Shown one piece after another: positions 18,388 to 28,983 of a stretch of 64,000 nt of DNA. The notes under the pieces were generated by a model. That model ran no database searches and was not told where the DNA came from. It saw nothing but the letters and a program-made list of their open reading frames with translations. The DNA lies in contig NZ_CP013342.1 of assembly GCF_001610975.1 (NCBI RefSeq), forward strand, positions 2,117,001 to 2,181,000, given 5' to 3'. How positions within the stretch are numbered: the first letter of the stretch is position 1; every line of letters starts with the position of its first letter. The DNA comes from Sphingopyxis terrae subsp. terrae NBRC 15098 (GTDB lineage: Bacteria > Pseudomonadota > Alphaproteobacteria > Sphingomonadales > Sphingomonadaceae). Position numbers and translations under genes: made by a program.

Positions 18388-20517
18388 TTACCGCACCGTG
18401 AATCGGACGCGGTCGATCATCCGTCCACCGGGGTCGACGAGGGTCAGGATATGGCTTCCGGGGCGCGGCAAAAGCTGTTGGCCCGCGTCGGCGTCGCCGA
18501 GCACCGCCTTGTCGAGCAGCAGGCGGTAACCGGCGACGTCGCCGCTGACGATCACCGCCAAGCGCTGCCGGTCGATCGGAATATCGGGATCGAGCGCATA
18601 GACGCTGCCGCTGACCGGGCTGGTGATGCGCGGGCGGCGCGCGGCGGCCGGGGCGGCCGCCATTTCGCTTTGCGCGGTGCCGCGCAGGAAATATTCGCGT
18701 CGCGGCGGTTCGCGCGTGCCGGGAAGGCTGATCCGCCGCGTTTCGACATTGTCCGGCATCGCCGGCGGTTTGCCTGGCCGGCCCGCGTGGAGCGCGAGCA
18801 TCACGTCGCGCCAGACCGGCGCCGCGCCCGATGTGCCCGACACTGCGCGCATCGAATCGCCCTCGAGATTGCCGACCCAGACGGCCACTGTGTAGCGATC
18901 CGAAAAACCGATACACCAATTGTCGCGCATCCCCTTCGACGTGCCGGTCTTCGCCGCGGCCCAGAAGGGAAGGCGCAGCGCGCTGTCGGCGCCGAAGGCA
19001 TCGGTGCGCGCCGACGCGTCCGCCAATATGTCGCCGACGATGAAGGCGGCCCCCGGATTGACGATCTGGCGTTCCTCGCCGCGCGGTTCTCCCATGATGA
19101 AGTGGACGGGCGACCAGCGGCCGAGATTGGCAAGGGTGCGAAAGGCGTTCGCCTGTTCGACAAGGCTGACTTCTGCCGAGCCGAGGGCAAGGCTGAAGCC
19201 ATAATATTCGCCGTCCTCGACCAGCCCGTGATAGCCGAGCGCCCAGAGCCGGTCGCGAAATTCCTGCACATCGTCGATGACGAGCGTGCGCACGGCCGGA
19301 ACGTTGAGCGACGAAGCGAGCGCGCTGCGCACGCTGACCGGCCCCTTGAAGCTGTGATCGTAATTTTTGGGAACATAGAGGCCCGAGGCGGTGTCGAGCT
19401 GAACCGGGCTGTCGTCGAGGATCGAGGCGGCGGTCAGCCAGCCATGCTCGATCACCTGCGCGTAAAGATGCGGCTTCAGGGTCGAGCCCGCCTGCCGCCG
19501 CGCATTGGCGCCGTCGACCTGCGCCGCGGTCGATTTGAGGCCCACACCGCCGACATAGGCGAGCACCTCGCCGGTCGCATTGTCGAGGACGACGACCGCG
19601 CCGTCGCGGACGCGATCGGGGCCGAGCCCGGCGAGTTGGCGCCGCATCGCGACGATCGCGGCGGCTTGAACGTCGCGGTCGATGGTCGAGGTGACGCGCT
19701 TGCCCGGTTTGTCGAGCAGGCGCACCGCGAGGTGCGGCGCGAGCGCCGGGTCGTAGCGCGCGGCGCGCTCGCCCGAGGTCAGCACGCCTGCCGCGGCGCG
19801 GATCGCGCCGCAATCGGCGGCATGCGCGATGCGGCAGGCGCGTGCACCGAGCGCGTCGGGGCTTGCCGCCGGATTGGGCAGCAGACCCGCGAGCAACGCG
19901 GCGTCGGTGCCGCTCATGTCGGCCGGACGCTTGCCGAACAGATTTTCGGCGCCCGCGCCGATTCCCTGAATTTCGCCGCGCAGCGGGACGAGGTTCAGAT
20001 AAGCTTCGAGCATCTGGTCGTGCGTCCAATGCGCCGCGAGTTCCTGTCCCGCGCGCATCTGGCGCAGCTTGGCGAGCCAGCCGCGCTGGCCGGGCTGTGC
20101 GAGTTCGGGCGCCAGAAAGGCGGCAAGCTGCATCGGCAACGTCGAGGCCCCACGCGAGCGTCCGCCGGTCCAGCGGGCGCGTACGGCACTCGCTATCGCC
20201 AGCCAGTCGACCCCGCCATGCGACCAGAAGCGCTTGTCCTCCGCCGCGACCACCGTGTCGCGCACCGCCGGGTTGATGTCGTTCAGCGGCACCCAGGCAA
20301 GGCGGCGGCGCTCGAAATTGACGCGTTCGCTGTCGAGCAATCGCCCCTCGCGGTCGTAAAGCCATGCTTCGCTCGGCTTCCATGCAGCGCGCACCGCATC
20401 ATAGTCGGGCATCGCCGGCGGGCGCGTAACCAGGTGCGCGGCGGTGGCGAGGACCAGCGCGGCGAGCGCCACCCACGCCAGCATATCGAACCAGCGGCGG
20501 CTCGGGGTTGTCGTCAT
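18388..20517 (-). CDS. pbpC: Penicillin-binding protein 1C
   Basis: A 709-residue bifunctional peptidoglycan synthase anchored by one N-terminal helix (about 11-30). The glycosyltransferase domain has EDKRFWSHGGVDW and GASTLPMQLA. The transpeptidase domain has the active-site SxxK at Ser345 (GSTLKPH), an SSLN motif and KTGTSKG. A C-terminal BiPBP_C-type domain follows. The start at ATG 20517 fits the family; the upstream in-frame extension is not membrane-like. It lies 171 bases downstream of the alpha-2-macroglobulin gene, a pairing well known in bacteria. In that pairing the macroglobulin is thought to trap proteases that breach the outer membrane while PBP1C repairs the wall. Confidence 0.96.
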   Translation of the reverse strand: MTTTPSRRWFDMLAWVALAALVLATAAHLVTRPPAMPDYDAVRAAWKPSEAWLYDREGRLLDSERVNFERRRLAWVPLNDINPAVRDTVVAAEDKRFWSHGGVDWLAIASAVRARWTGGRSRGASTLPMQLAAFLAPELAQPGQRGWLAKLRQMRAGQELAAHWTHDQMLEAYLNLVPLRGEIQGIGAGAENLFGKRPADMSGTDAALLAGLLPNPAASPDALGARACRIAHAADCGAIRAAAGVLTSGERAARYDPALAPHLAVRLLDKPGKRVTSTIDRDVQAAAIVAMRRQLAGLGPDRVRDGAVVVLDNATGEVLAYVGGVGLKSTAAQVDGANARRQAGSTLKPHLYAQVIEHGWLTAASILDDSPVQLDTASGLYVPKNYDHSFKGPVSVRSALASSLNVPAVRTLVIDDVQEFRDRLWALGYHGLVEDGEYYGFSLALGSAEVSLVEQANAFRTLANLGRWSPVHFIMGEPRGEERQIVNPGAAFIVGDILADASARTDAFGADSALRLPFWAAAKTGTSKGMRDNWCIGFSDRYTVAVWVGNLEGDSMRAVSGTSGAAPVWRDVMLALHAGRPGKPPAMPDNVETRRISLPGTREPPRREYFLRGTAQSEMAAAPAAARRPRITSPVSGSVYALDPDIPIDRQRLAVIVSGDVAGYRLLLDKAVLGDADAGQQLLPRPGSHILTLVDPGGRMIDRVRFTVR

Positions 20518-20535
20518 CGATCGAAACGCCTGACA

Positions 20536-20668
20536 AATCCTCCCCGTGCCAAGGGCATGGGAAGGGGGACCATCCGAAGGATGGTGGAGGGGCCGCAAGG
20601 GTGCGTCAAAAGCCCCTCCGTCAGCGCTGCGCGCTGCCACCGCCCCATCGCTGCGCGACAGGGAGGAA
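20536..20668. repeat. REP-like intergenic palindromic repeat
   Basis: A roughly 133-base imperfect palindrome lies between the macroglobulin and pbpC genes. Outer arms are TCCTCCC (near 20537) and GGGAGGA (near 20661). Inner arms are GGAGGGGC (20586-20593) and GCCCCTCC (20612-20619), with further pairing around GCGCTGCGCGC. This layout is typical of repeats scattered between genes in sphingomonad genomes (recalled, not searched). It would form a strong stem in the pbpC leader transcript. Confidence 0.7.
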
Positions 20669-20688
20669 CATGTTGGGCCGCAGATCCA

Positions 20689-23600
20689 TCACTGCGCCGC
20701 GGCCGCGACCGTCATCGCACCGTTCGGCCACTGGCCGCGGATTGCGGGCGAATACATCGCCTCGACCCGCGTAGGGGGCAGGGTGAAGCGGCCCGAGCCG
20801 TTGAGGCGCAGGACATATTCCACCGCATGGGTGCCGGCGGGCATCCAGCCATAATAGCCGCGCCAGCTGTCGCGGCCCCGCTCGACATAGCTCGGCTGCC
20901 AGTTCGATACGGTCGCCTGGGCACCGAGCATCTCGGACTGTCCGCCCAGATTGCCGACGATCGTCGCGCCGGGCGGGACAGGATCGTTGACGACGACCCA
21001 GGTGCGGCCCGCACTTGCGACGATTTCGATCCGTACCTTGATCACGTCGCCGCGGGTCAGCCGGTCCTTGTTCGCCGCCTTAACGATGCTGACCGACCGC
21101 TTGATCCGGTAGCCGGCGTCGAGCGGTTCCTTGAGCGGGACGGCCGCGCGTACGCTGACCGTCGCCCACGGATTGCCGGTGCCTTCCTGCTTCAGGCTCA
21201 TCGTCCCGCTGACCAGCGGCAAGCTGAGCGGCGCGGCGTCGGCGGGAAGCGACCAGGTCTGCGCCGCACTGCCGCCGCCGAGCGCGATACGGGTCACGCC
21301 GGTGATCGCGCTTGCCGGATTGAGCTCGGCGAAGCGGCGGACCGCAATGGCGCCCCAGGCATTAGCAGGCGTCGTATCCCAATGGCCGCGACGCTGGCGC
21401 TGCGCGACGCCGACCATCATCTTGCCGGTGTCCTCTTCCCAGCCCTTGCGGCCGAGCACGGCTTCGAGCGCCTTGATCGCCATTTCGTCGCCGCTGGTCA
21501 TCATCCACCAGGGCGCCTTCGCGTCGTCGACGAGGTCGAGCCGCGTGCCTTCATAGACAAGCCGCTTGCGCAGTTCGGCTTCGGCCGCGGTGCGCAGCGC
21601 TGCGGCGCCGCGGACCCCCGGCGTCCGTTCGATCGCGACGAGCCAGTCGGCAAGCGTGCCGGTCGCCATATCGACGGGCTTGACGTCGATCGCGGCGACG
21701 AGCTGTGCGCTCGAGGCATTGTTGCGGGCCAGCGCGGCGAGCGCGGCGATGCGGACCGGGCGCAGATCATAGGGGCCGTAGCCGCGGCGCGTCAGCCGTC
21801 CTTCGACGACCGCCTGCAGCGCCTTGATCATCCGTGCCTTGGGCTCTTCGGGGATCGCAAAGCCATTCGCTGCGGTCACCGCCATGACATAGGCGGTAAG
21901 CTCGGCCGAACCGTCGAGCCGGTCGTTCGGCCAATAGCGCAGCAGCCCATCCTTATCGAGATAGGTGGGCAGGGCGCCTGCCTGCGCCTGCCAGCGACCG
22001 AGGTCGCCGAGCGCGATCGCACGCGAGGTCGATTGTTCGAAGCAATTATAGGGATAGATCGCCATATAATCGCGCACTCCGGCGAGCGGCGGTGCGAGCG
22101 TTCCCGCGAGGGTGACATCGACATAGCCGCCGGGCAAGGCGCCCGCGGGCACGCCGATCGGCAGGCTGCTGGTCGAGCCGACGCGAACAAGGCTGGCGGC
22201 CCAGGTTTCGATCGGCACCGCCGGTTCGACCTGCTGGTCGAAGACGAGCCGGTCGCGCTGCTTGCCATTTTTCGACACCGCTTCGACCGTCCATTGCAGC
22301 GGGCCGGGCTGGGCGGGCGCGGTCATCGACCAGCTGATTGGCACCGCACCGCCCGCCGGGATCGTGACGGTGAGCGGCGGCGCGGTCGCAATTGCGGGCG
22401 ACAGCGTGGCGTTGGCGACCACCTCCATCGGTTGATCGGTGCCGTTGCGCAGCGTGAACCGCGCATCATAGGTGTCGCCGGTGCGGACAAGGTCGGGCAG
22501 GCCGGCAAAGACGCCCAGATCCTGAACGGTGCGGACGCTCGTTTCGCCAGTGCCGAAATATTGGGCGCCGTCGGTCGCGATCGCGACGAGGCGGAAGGCT
22601 GAAAGATTGTCGGAAAGCGGCACGTCGACGACGGCGCGGCCTTTGCTGTCGAGCGCGACATGGCCCTTCCACAGCAGCACGGGACGAAAATCCTCGCGCG
22701 TCAGGCCGCTGAGGTCGCCGCCCCCGCCGCCGCCGGGCGCCAGCGCCTTGCGGCCATAGTGACGCTTGCCGACGACCTGCATCTGCGCGGTCGAGGTGAG
22801 CACGTCGAGCGGGCGTTCGCCCATCATCGCATCGAGGAGTTCCCAGCTCTTGTTCGGCGAAAGCTGGAGCAGCGCTTCATCGACCGCCGCAAAGGCGACG
22901 TCGGCGCCCGCCGCGGGTTTGCCGTTCGGGGTGCGCACCTCGATCGCGACCTTGGCATTGTCGCGGATCGCATATTTCGCCTTGTCCGCCTTGACCTTGA
23001 CGTCGAGCTGATGCCCTTCCCAACCCACCTTGATGCGCGCGATGCCGAGGCGATAGCTCGGCTTGGCAAGATCGACGAGCGCGGTCGGCGGCGCGCCTTC
23101 GCTATTCTCGATCTTGAAGCCGACGGCGCGCTTCATCTTGCGAAACCAGCTCTCGCCGCCGGTTACGCGGCCGCGCACCGCCATCACCGAAACATAGACG
23201 TCGGGTGCATAGGTCGCTGGTAGCTTGACCTTCACAATCGGGTCGGTGCCCTTCAGCGGGACGACGAAGCTCGACAGCACGCCTTCGCGTTCGACGGTGA
23301 CGAGGCCGGTGGCCTCGCGGAAGGGCATGCGGACCTGGAAGACCGCCGTGTCGCCGGCGGCATAGCGCGGCTTTTCGGCGATCACGTCCATGCGGTCGCC
23401 ATTGTCACCGCCGAACCACCAATCGTCATCGCCCGCAAGCCAGACCGAACGGACCGCGCGCGCTTCGTTGCCATCGGCATCGACCGTGGTTGCGACCACC
23501 GTCACCTCGCCCGACACGCCGGGCGCCATCGCGCAGCTCGCCCGGCCGAGCTTGTCGGTCGTTGCGGTGCAACTGGTGCCGAGCCGGGTCGTGCGCATCT

Positions 23601-26526
23601 GGTTGTCATAGGCATAGAAGCCGCCGATCAGGCGCCGCCGCGCGGTCAGTATCTCGCGATTGTAGAGCGCAACCTGGATGCGCTGCCCCGCGATCGGCTT
23701 GCCGTCGAGATCGAGCGCAATGAATTTGAGCCGCAGGTCGTTGTCGCGCATCAGCCATCCGTCGGTCTTGAGCCCGAGGCGCACCGCCGAGGGGTAGAGC
23801 ATGATGCCGCGGCGGCTGGTCAGCGTTTCGCCATTGGCATCCTCATAGTCCATCTCGACCGCCATCTGCGTCGGTTCGACGATCGGCTGATCGACGGTGA
23901 TGCTCGTCTGCGCGCTGCCGTTGGCGTCAAGGACGAGCGGCGTCGAGCGCGCGAGTGGCATGTCGGGTTCGGGCTCGTCGCCGCTGTCGTCGAGCTGGAC
24001 GATGCCCTCCTTCACCGGCTTGCCGTCGAAATCCCAGTCGCGATAGTCTTCGGGCGGTGACCAGCGCGGGGTGAAATCGGTGCGGATCTCGATCGGCAGA
24101 TTGGCCGCCGGGCCGCCCGACAAATAGCCGACGAACAGCGACAACGGCACCTGCGTCGGCCGCACTGACGCCGTCTTGGGGCCGGTGATCGCTGCCTTCA
24201 TCGTCGGCAGGCGATATTCGTCGACGCGGATCGATTCGGACGACCAGATCGTCTTTTCCTCGCCCTTCTTGTCCTTGGTGACGAAGACAAGGTCGTAATC
24301 GCCCATCGGCGCCGATGCAGGCACATTCCAGACATTTTCGCCGCTGCCGTTGGCGTCGATCGCGAAGGGCATGTCGAATTCGGTGTCCGAACCGCGATGG
24401 ACGAGGCGCAGCTTGCCCGTCATCGCCTCGGGTATCGCAAATCCTTGGCCGACCTGTCGGCGCAGAACATGCTTCATGTTGACCGTTTCGCCGGCCTTGA
24501 CCAGCGAGCGGTCGAACAGGGTGTGCAACAGATCGTCGCGTTCGGACCAGCCATAGGGCAGGTCGAAATCATAGGGACGGATGCCGTCACCCCAATCGGT
24601 CAGCGTGAAGCTGTAATCGTCACCCGATCTCGCCGACACCATCAGCGCATGGCCTTCGCTGTTCGCGGGGTCGGCATCCTCTTCGCAGCTCGAATAGGTT
24701 TCGGGCTCGGGGAGGCCGGTTGGGAAGGCGAGCCGGCCGGCCTTGTCGGCGGTACCGCGCGCGAGCAGGCGCCCGGTGCAACTGTCGGTGATCCGGACAT
24801 CGGCGCCGCCCACGGGCAAGCCGGTGTCGAGCGCGGTCACCCAGGCGAGCGAGGATTCGCGGCCCCATTTGAAATGCACCGCCATGTTGGTGACGAGCGC
24901 AGCGGTTGCGACATAGCGGGTCGCCTTGCGCCCCAGCAGTGCGGCGCCGAGTTCGGGGCTGGCGATTTCGACGACGTGAAAGCCCTTTTCGGCGAGCGGG
25001 ATGCCGACGACCTCGAACTCCTTGCCGCCACCCGGCGGGGTCAGTTGCAGGTCGCGCCGCTCGCCGCCTGCGGGGGCGCCATCGAATACCGACGTCGTGC
25101 CGGTGTAATTGACGCTGATATCCTCGCCCTTCGCGTTCTTCTCATCGCGAAAGTCGGTCTTGCCGGCATCCTCGACGCGCTTCAGCCAGCGCGCGACCGC
25201 GGCATCGTCATCGCCGACGCGCAGGGTCGCGGCGGGCATCTTGAGCCCGCGCTGGACCAGCGAGGCTTCCACGCCGCGCACGGTAACCGGCAGGACGCCG
25301 CCCTCGCTTGCCTCCAATATGCCGAAGTCGGCCGCGAACTTGACCAGCGGCGGGGCGCGGTCGATGTGGAATTTCAGCGGAAAGTTCGACTGATTCTGCA
25401 GCGCACGGCCGCTCTGATCGCGAATGTCGGCGGGCAGCACGATCGTCGCGTCGACATTCTGCGGCAGCGGCCCCGCAAAGCGCACCTGCGTCAGCCAGGC
25501 ATCGTTCTTGTCGTCGTCGCTCGCTTTGGGCGTCAGCTGTTTGCCGTCAGAGGTCTTCAGCGTCGCGGCGAGCGCGGCCGCGCGCGCGACCGGAGCAGCG
25601 AAGCTCAGCACGACATCCTTGATCGGGTTGCAGCCCGCCTGCGGATTGACGCGGCTGCACGCCATCTTGGCGGTGAAAACGGGGCGCACATCATAGTCGA
25701 AGCGCTGATCGCGGCCGGCGGTACGGCTCGGCGCACCAAGCTGGGCGATGCGGGCATCCCAGACGAGCGCCATTTCGCGGCCGGGGGGCAGCGGACGGCG
25801 GCATTTGACCGGGACGATCCGGTCGAGCATCGCTTCGCGATCGGCGCCTGCTGCGGGCAGCCGCAGCGGCAGGCCGGCATCGTAGCTGAACTGCTGTCGC
25901 CGCCAGTCGCCGTCGCCGACGCCGGTCAGGATTTCGGTGGTCGTTTCGCGCGGCAGCACGTCGAGCGGAATCTTCTCTCCGATGCCATCGACGGCGCAAT
26001 AGCCATAGCGGCCCACCGAGGCGCGATCGGCCGCGACGTTGGTGGCGACGAGGAATATCTGGTCTTCCTCGATCCCGTCATAGCGGTCGCCCGACAGGAC
26101 GGCGCGCGCCGACGGACCGCCGGTGTCGATCTCGAACCGGTCGTTGCCGACGACGCTGACGCCGCGCGCCGTGCGCAGGTCGGCGCGCAGTTCGACATGG
26201 CAGCTGACACCGCCGGGGAGCGATTTGGCAAATTCCAGAACCCATGTGCGCGTATCGACCCAGCGTCCGGTCGACGGCACTTTGCAGTCGTTCGTCGCGG
26301 GTGCCTTGGCGCGCGGATCGCCGAGCGGCACCATGTCTTCGGAAAAGCGCAGGGTGAAACGGCTGATCGTGCCGTCGCCGTTTCCGGCGCTGCTCGGCGT
26401 GGCGAGCGTGACCTGCGGGACGGTGTCGCCGCCAGCGGCCGCAAGCGCAACCGCGACGGGCACGATGAGCGCGAATCGCATCTTGCCGGCCAGCCGGTTC
26501 GCCAGCCCACGCCATCCCGTCATCAT
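20689..26526 (-). CDS. Bacterial alpha-2-macroglobulin family protein
   Basis: A 1945-residue exported protease-trap protein of the YfhM type. An N-terminal signal/anchor (about 15-30) is followed by strings of MG-type beta domains. The thioester motif is Cys1495-Phe-Glu1497-Gln1498 within YPYNCFEQSTSRA. After it come the helical TED domain and a final beta domain. The first residue of the thioester variable position is Phe instead of the commoner Leu. I chose ATG 26526 because GGGGAG lies about 8 bases upstream. The mature N-terminus has no obvious lipobox Cys, unlike E. coli YfhM, so it may be anchored by the helix or be soluble. It is paired with pbpC downstream. Confidence 0.96.
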   Translation of the reverse strand: MMTGWRGLANRLAGKMRFALIVPVAVALAAAGGDTVPQVTLATPSSAGNGDGTISRFTLRFSEDMVPLGDPRAKAPATNDCKVPSTGRWVDTRTWVLEFAKSLPGGVSCHVELRADLRTARGVSVVGNDRFEIDTGGPSARAVLSGDRYDGIEEDQIFLVATNVAADRASVGRYGYCAVDGIGEKIPLDVLPRETTTEILTGVGDGDWRRQQFSYDAGLPLRLPAAGADREAMLDRIVPVKCRRPLPPGREMALVWDARIAQLGAPSRTAGRDQRFDYDVRPVFTAKMACSRVNPQAGCNPIKDVVLSFAAPVARAAALAATLKTSDGKQLTPKASDDDKNDAWLTQVRFAGPLPQNVDATIVLPADIRDQSGRALQNQSNFPLKFHIDRAPPLVKFAADFGILEASEGGVLPVTVRGVEASLVQRGLKMPAATLRVGDDDAAVARWLKRVEDAGKTDFRDEKNAKGEDISVNYTGTTSVFDGAPAGGERRDLQLTPPGGGKEFEVVGIPLAEKGFHVVEIASPELGAALLGRKATRYVATAALVTNMAVHFKWGRESSLAWVTALDTGLPVGGADVRITDSCTGRLLARGTADKAGRLAFPTGLPEPETYSSCEEDADPANSEGHALMVSARSGDDYSFTLTDWGDGIRPYDFDLPYGWSERDDLLHTLFDRSLVKAGETVNMKHVLRRQVGQGFAIPEAMTGKLRLVHRGSDTEFDMPFAIDANGSGENVWNVPASAPMGDYDLVFVTKDKKGEEKTIWSSESIRVDEYRLPTMKAAITGPKTASVRPTQVPLSLFVGYLSGGPAANLPIEIRTDFTPRWSPPEDYRDWDFDGKPVKEGIVQLDDSGDEPEPDMPLARSTPLVLDANGSAQTSITVDQPIVEPTQMAVEMDYEDANGETLTSRRGIMLYPSAVRLGLKTDGWLMRDNDLRLKFIALDLDGKPIAGQRIQVALYNREILTARRRLIGGFYAYDNQMRTTRLGTSCTATTDKLGRASCAMAPGVSGEVTVVATTVDADGNEARAVRSVWLAGDDDWWFGGDNGDRMDVIAEKPRYAAGDTAVFQVRMPFREATGLVTVEREGVLSSFVVPLKGTDPIVKVKLPATYAPDVYVSVMAVRGRVTGGESWFRKMKRAVGFKIENSEGAPPTALVDLAKPSYRLGIARIKVGWEGHQLDVKVKADKAKYAIRDNAKVAIEVRTPNGKPAAGADVAFAAVDEALLQLSPNKSWELLDAMMGERPLDVLTSTAQMQVVGKRHYGRKALAPGGGGGGDLSGLTREDFRPVLLWKGHVALDSKGRAVVDVPLSDNLSAFRLVAIATDGAQYFGTGETSVRTVQDLGVFAGLPDLVRTGDTYDARFTLRNGTDQPMEVVANATLSPAIATAPPLTVTIPAGGAVPISWSMTAPAQPGPLQWTVEAVSKNGKQRDRLVFDQQVEPAVPIETWAASLVRVGSTSSLPIGVPAGALPGGYVDVTLAGTLAPPLAGVRDYMAIYPYNCFEQSTSRAIALGDLGRWQAQAGALPTYLDKDGLLRYWPNDRLDGSAELTAYVMAVTAANGFAIPEEPKARMIKALQAVVEGRLTRRGYGPYDLRPVRIAALAALARNNASSAQLVAAIDVKPVDMATGTLADWLVAIERTPGVRGAAALRTAAEAELRKRLVYEGTRLDLVDDAKAPWWMMTSGDEMAIKALEAVLGRKGWEEDTGKMMVGVAQRQRRGHWDTTPANAWGAIAVRRFAELNPASAITGVTRIALGGGSAAQTWSLPADAAPLSLPLVSGTMSLKQEGTGNPWATVSVRAAVPLKEPLDAGYRIKRSVSIVKAANKDRLTRGDVIKVRIEIVASAGRTWVVVNDPVPPGATIVGNLGGQSEMLGAQATVSNWQPSYVERGRDSWRGYYGWMPAGTHAVEYVLRLNGSGRFTLPPTRVEAMYSPAIRGQWPNGAMTVAAAAQ

Positions 26527-26663
26527 CGAGTCGTCTCCCCGTCTGGACCCGTCATTATCCTGCTGGAAACAGGTGCAACTGTCCAGCATGCCCCGCGTAC
26601 CGGTCCCGCCTAGCCGGAGGGCGGGGCGCCGCTGTGACACGGGTCACAGCAGCATGGGAAAGC

Positions 26664-27041
26664 TCAGCGCGCGAGCATCGGTCCGAGCCACTGGCCGCCG
26701 AAAATATGGACGTGGAGATGCGGCACTTCCTGCCCGCCATGGCCGCCGATGTTGGCGAGCAGGCGGTAGCCGGGTTCGACGAGCTGCTGGTCGCGGGCCA
26801 CCTTGCCGACGGCGCGGATGAAACCCGCGATTTCGGCATCGCTGGCGCGTGCCGAAAAATCGTCCCAGCTGACATAGGCGCCCTTGGGAATCACGAGGAT
26901 GTGGAGCGGCGCCTGCGGATTGATGTCGTGAAAGGCGAAAGCGAATTCGTCTTCATAGACGGGTTTCGACGGCAGATCGCCACGCAGGATGCGCGCGAAG
27001 ATATTATTCTCGTCATAGGGCAGGGTGGCGTCGATGGGCAT
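26664..27041 (-). CDS. HIT family (histidine triad) nucleotide hydrolase
   Basis: A 125-residue HINT-type protein. The histidine triad is His108, His110 and His112 in HLHVHIF; the last is the nucleotidyl-attacking residue in the family. The segment [20 protein letters not shown] is the usual N-terminus of bacterial HINT proteins, which hydrolyse purine nucleoside phosphoramidates. It is cytoplasmic. It lies 36 bases after hisE, same strand, so they are likely one transcript. Confidence 0.93.
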   Translation of the reverse strand: MPIDATLPYDENNIFARILRGDLPSKPVYEDEFAFAFHDINPQAPLHILVIPKGAYVSWDDFSARASDAEIAGFIRAVGKVARDQQLVEPGYRLLANIGGHGGQEVPHLHVHIFGGQWLGPMLAR

Positions 27042-27077
27042 GGGGACTCCTGGGTTCGTGCCGGTTGTGGCTCACAG

Positions 27078-27422
27078 CTATGGCGCGCGCGCGGCCTTTT
27101 CGGCGTGGCCCGAAATGCCGTGGCGGCGGGCGAGTTCGGCGGCGACGGCATCCCAGCCGATGCCGCGTTCGGCCAGCAGGACGGTCAGGTGAAAGACGAG
27201 GTCGGCGGCCTCGCCGGTCAGCGCCGCATCGTCCTCGGTCAGCGCTGCGATCACCGTTTCGGTCGCTTCTTCGCCCAGTTTTTGCGCGATCTTTCCGCGC
27301 CCCTTGGCGGCGAGGCTGGCGACGTAGGAGGCGCCGGCGTCGCCCGCGGCGAGGCGCGCGCGCACCACGGCCTCAAGCAGCGTCAAGGCATCGCCGATCG
27401 CGCCATCCCGTTCCTGCGTCAT
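27078..27422 (-). CDS. hisE: Phosphoribosyl-ATP pyrophosphatase
   Basis: A 114-residue enzyme that converts phosphoribosyl-ATP to phosphoribosyl-AMP in histidine synthesis. The MazG-like helical fold is shown by [18 protein letters not shown] and [17 protein letters not shown], the acidic metal-binding stretches of HisE. Length fits the stand-alone form. ATG 27422 gives a normal N-terminus; an upstream extension has no family resemblance. No other his genes are in the window. It is divergent from ung. Confidence 0.95.
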   Translation of the reverse strand: MTQERDGAIGDALTLLEAVVRARLAAGDAGASYVASLAAKGRGKIAQKLGEEATETVIAALTEDDAALTGEAADLVFHLTVLLAERGIGWDAVAAELARRHGISGHAEKAARAP

Positions 27423-27514
27423 TCGCCCACTCCTCCGGTGCCATGGCCGTTGCAGACCGCCTAGCGAGGGAATGGACGCTGGACAAGGCGGCGCGGCTCT
27501 GGTCAAGCGCCGGC

Positions 27515-28228
27515 ATGGCCGATGTCAAATTGCATCCCGACTGGCTCGCGCGCATCGGCGGCGAGTTCGACCAGCCCTATATGGCGCAGCTCAGGGCCTT
27601 TCTGGGCGAACAGCGGGCGAAGGGGAAGACAATCTTTCCCCGCCCCCGCGACTGGTTCGCCGCGCTTGATGCGACGCCGCCGCAGGACGTCCGCGTCGTC
27701 ATCCTGGGACAGGATCCCTATCATGGGCTCGGACAGGCGCACGGGCTGTGCTTTTCGGTCCAGCCGGGCGTGCGCACGCCGCCCAGCCTCGTCAACATCT
27801 ACAAGGAAATGGCGAGCGACCTCGGCATCCCGCCCGCGCGGCACGGATATCTGAAGCATTGGGCCGAACAAGGCGTGTTGCTGCTCAACAATGTGCTGAC
27901 GGTCGAAAGCGGGCAGGCGGCGTCGCATCAGGGCAAGGGGTGGGAGAAGTTCACCGACGCTGCGGTCGCAGCGGTCGCTGCCGACCCCGCGCCCAAGGTC
28001 TTCATCCTGTGGGGCAGCCATGCGCAGCGCAAGGCGGCGAACGTGCCGGGACTGGGCGCCGACGGCCCGCACCTGATCCTGCGCGCACCGCATCCGTCGC
28101 CCTTGTCGGCGCATAACGGCTTTTTCGGGTCGCGGCCGTTCAGCCAAGCGAATGCCTTTCTGGAGGCGCACGGCCGGGGCGCGATCGACTGGCGGCTGCC
28201 CGACGCGGTCGACCCGCCGGTCGTATGA
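27515..28228 (+). CDS. ung: Uracil-DNA glycosylase
   Basis: A 237-residue family 1 enzyme that removes uracil from DNA. The catalytic loop is GQDPYHG with Asp67, and the DNA-intercalating loop is [14 protein letters not shown] prefer ATG 27515 ([10 protein letters not shown]) because it gives the usual family length. An in-frame ATG at 27443 would add 24 residues with no family resemblance, and neither start has a strong ribosome-binding site. Its stop overlaps the start of the TauE-like gene (ATGA), so the two are translationally coupled. Confidence 0.96.
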   Translation: MADVKLHPDWLARIGGEFDQPYMAQLRAFLGEQRAKGKTIFPRPRDWFAALDATPPQDVRVVILGQDPYHGLGQAHGLCFSVQPGVRTPPSLVNIYKEMASDLGIPPARHGYLKHWAEQGVLLLNNVLTVESGQAASHQGKGWEKFTDAAVAAVAADPAPKVFILWGSHAQRKAANVPGLGADGPHLILRAPHPSPLSAHNGFFGSRPFSQANAFLEAHGRGAIDWRLPDAVDPPVV

Positions 28229-28983
28229 GCATCCTTGCCGATCCGCTGACGCTCGCGGTGCTGATCGTCGCGGTCATCCTGCTCGGCATGGCGAAGGGCG
28301 GGCTGGCCGGGGTCGGCGCGCTCGCAACGCCGCTGGCGGCGCTGGTGCTGCCGCCGGCCACCGCGGCGGCTTTGTTGCTGCCGATCCTGATCGTGCAGGA
28401 CGTCATCAGCGTGTGGTCGTTTCGCAAGACGTGGGACGGCTGGGTCATCGGCTGGATGCTCCCCGGCGCGGCGGTGGGCGTTGCGGCGGGATATTATTAT
28501 GCCGACCGCGTCGATGAGGCGCAGTTGATGGCGGCGCTCGGTGCGATCACGCTCGCCTTCGGCCTCTATCGCCTGTGGGTCGAACGCGGCGGACGCATCG
28601 TCGCGGCGTCGCGCTCGCCGGGCTGGGTGGGGACGCTGTTCGGCGGGCTGATGGGGTTCACGAGCCAGATCGCGCATGCCGGCGGCCCGCCGTTCCAGAT
28701 GTGGGTGACGCCGCGAAAGCTGCCGCACCTCAGCTTTATCGGGACCAGCGCCATCCTTTTCGCGATCGTCAACTGGATGAAGGTTCCCGCCTATCTGGCG
28801 CTCGGCGCTTTCCCGCACGAGGTGATCGTCGCGGCCCTGCTCCTGATGCCGCTGGCGATCGTCGCGACGCTGCTGACGGTGCGCTGGCTGAAGCGGATCG
28901 ACGGCGCGCGCTTCTATGTGATCGTCTACGGCCTGATGGTCCTGCTGGGTGCGAAGCTGTTATGGGACGGGATCGCCGGATGA
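28225..28983 (+). CDS. TauE/SafE family membrane transporter
   Basis: A 252-residue membrane protein with about seven or eight hydrophobic helices, of the TauE/SafE (DUF81) family that moves sulfite, sulfonates or related organic anions. The first helix [20 protein letters not shown] and the second-half motif [11 protein letters not shown] are the repeat signatures of the family. It overlaps ung upstream and the yaiI-like gene downstream by ATGA junctions. Substrate unknown. Confidence 0.92.
   Translation: MSILADPLTLAVLIVAVILLGMAKGGLAGVGALATPLAALVLPPATAAALLLPILIVQDVISVWSFRKTWDGWVIGWMLPGAAVGVAAGYYYADRVDEAQLMAALGAITLAFGLYRLWVERGGRIVAASRSPGWVGTLFGGLMGFTSQIAHAGGPPFQMWVTPRKLPHLSFIGTSAILFAIVNWMKVPAYLALGAFPHEVIVAALLLMPLAIVATLLTVRWLKRIDGARFYVIVYGLMVLLGAKLLWDGIAG

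Noticed and set aside
18451-22602. A 1383-codon open frame on the plus strand opposite pbpC and the macroglobulin gene
   Set aside because: It is antisense to two clear genes. High-GC codon bias makes stop-free frames on the other strand, and the translation has no recognisable domain and is rich in Arg, Ala and Gly.
24397-26613. A 738-codon plus-strand frame opposite the macroglobulin gene
   Set aside because: Same reason: a shadow of a long minus-strand gene with low-complexity translation.
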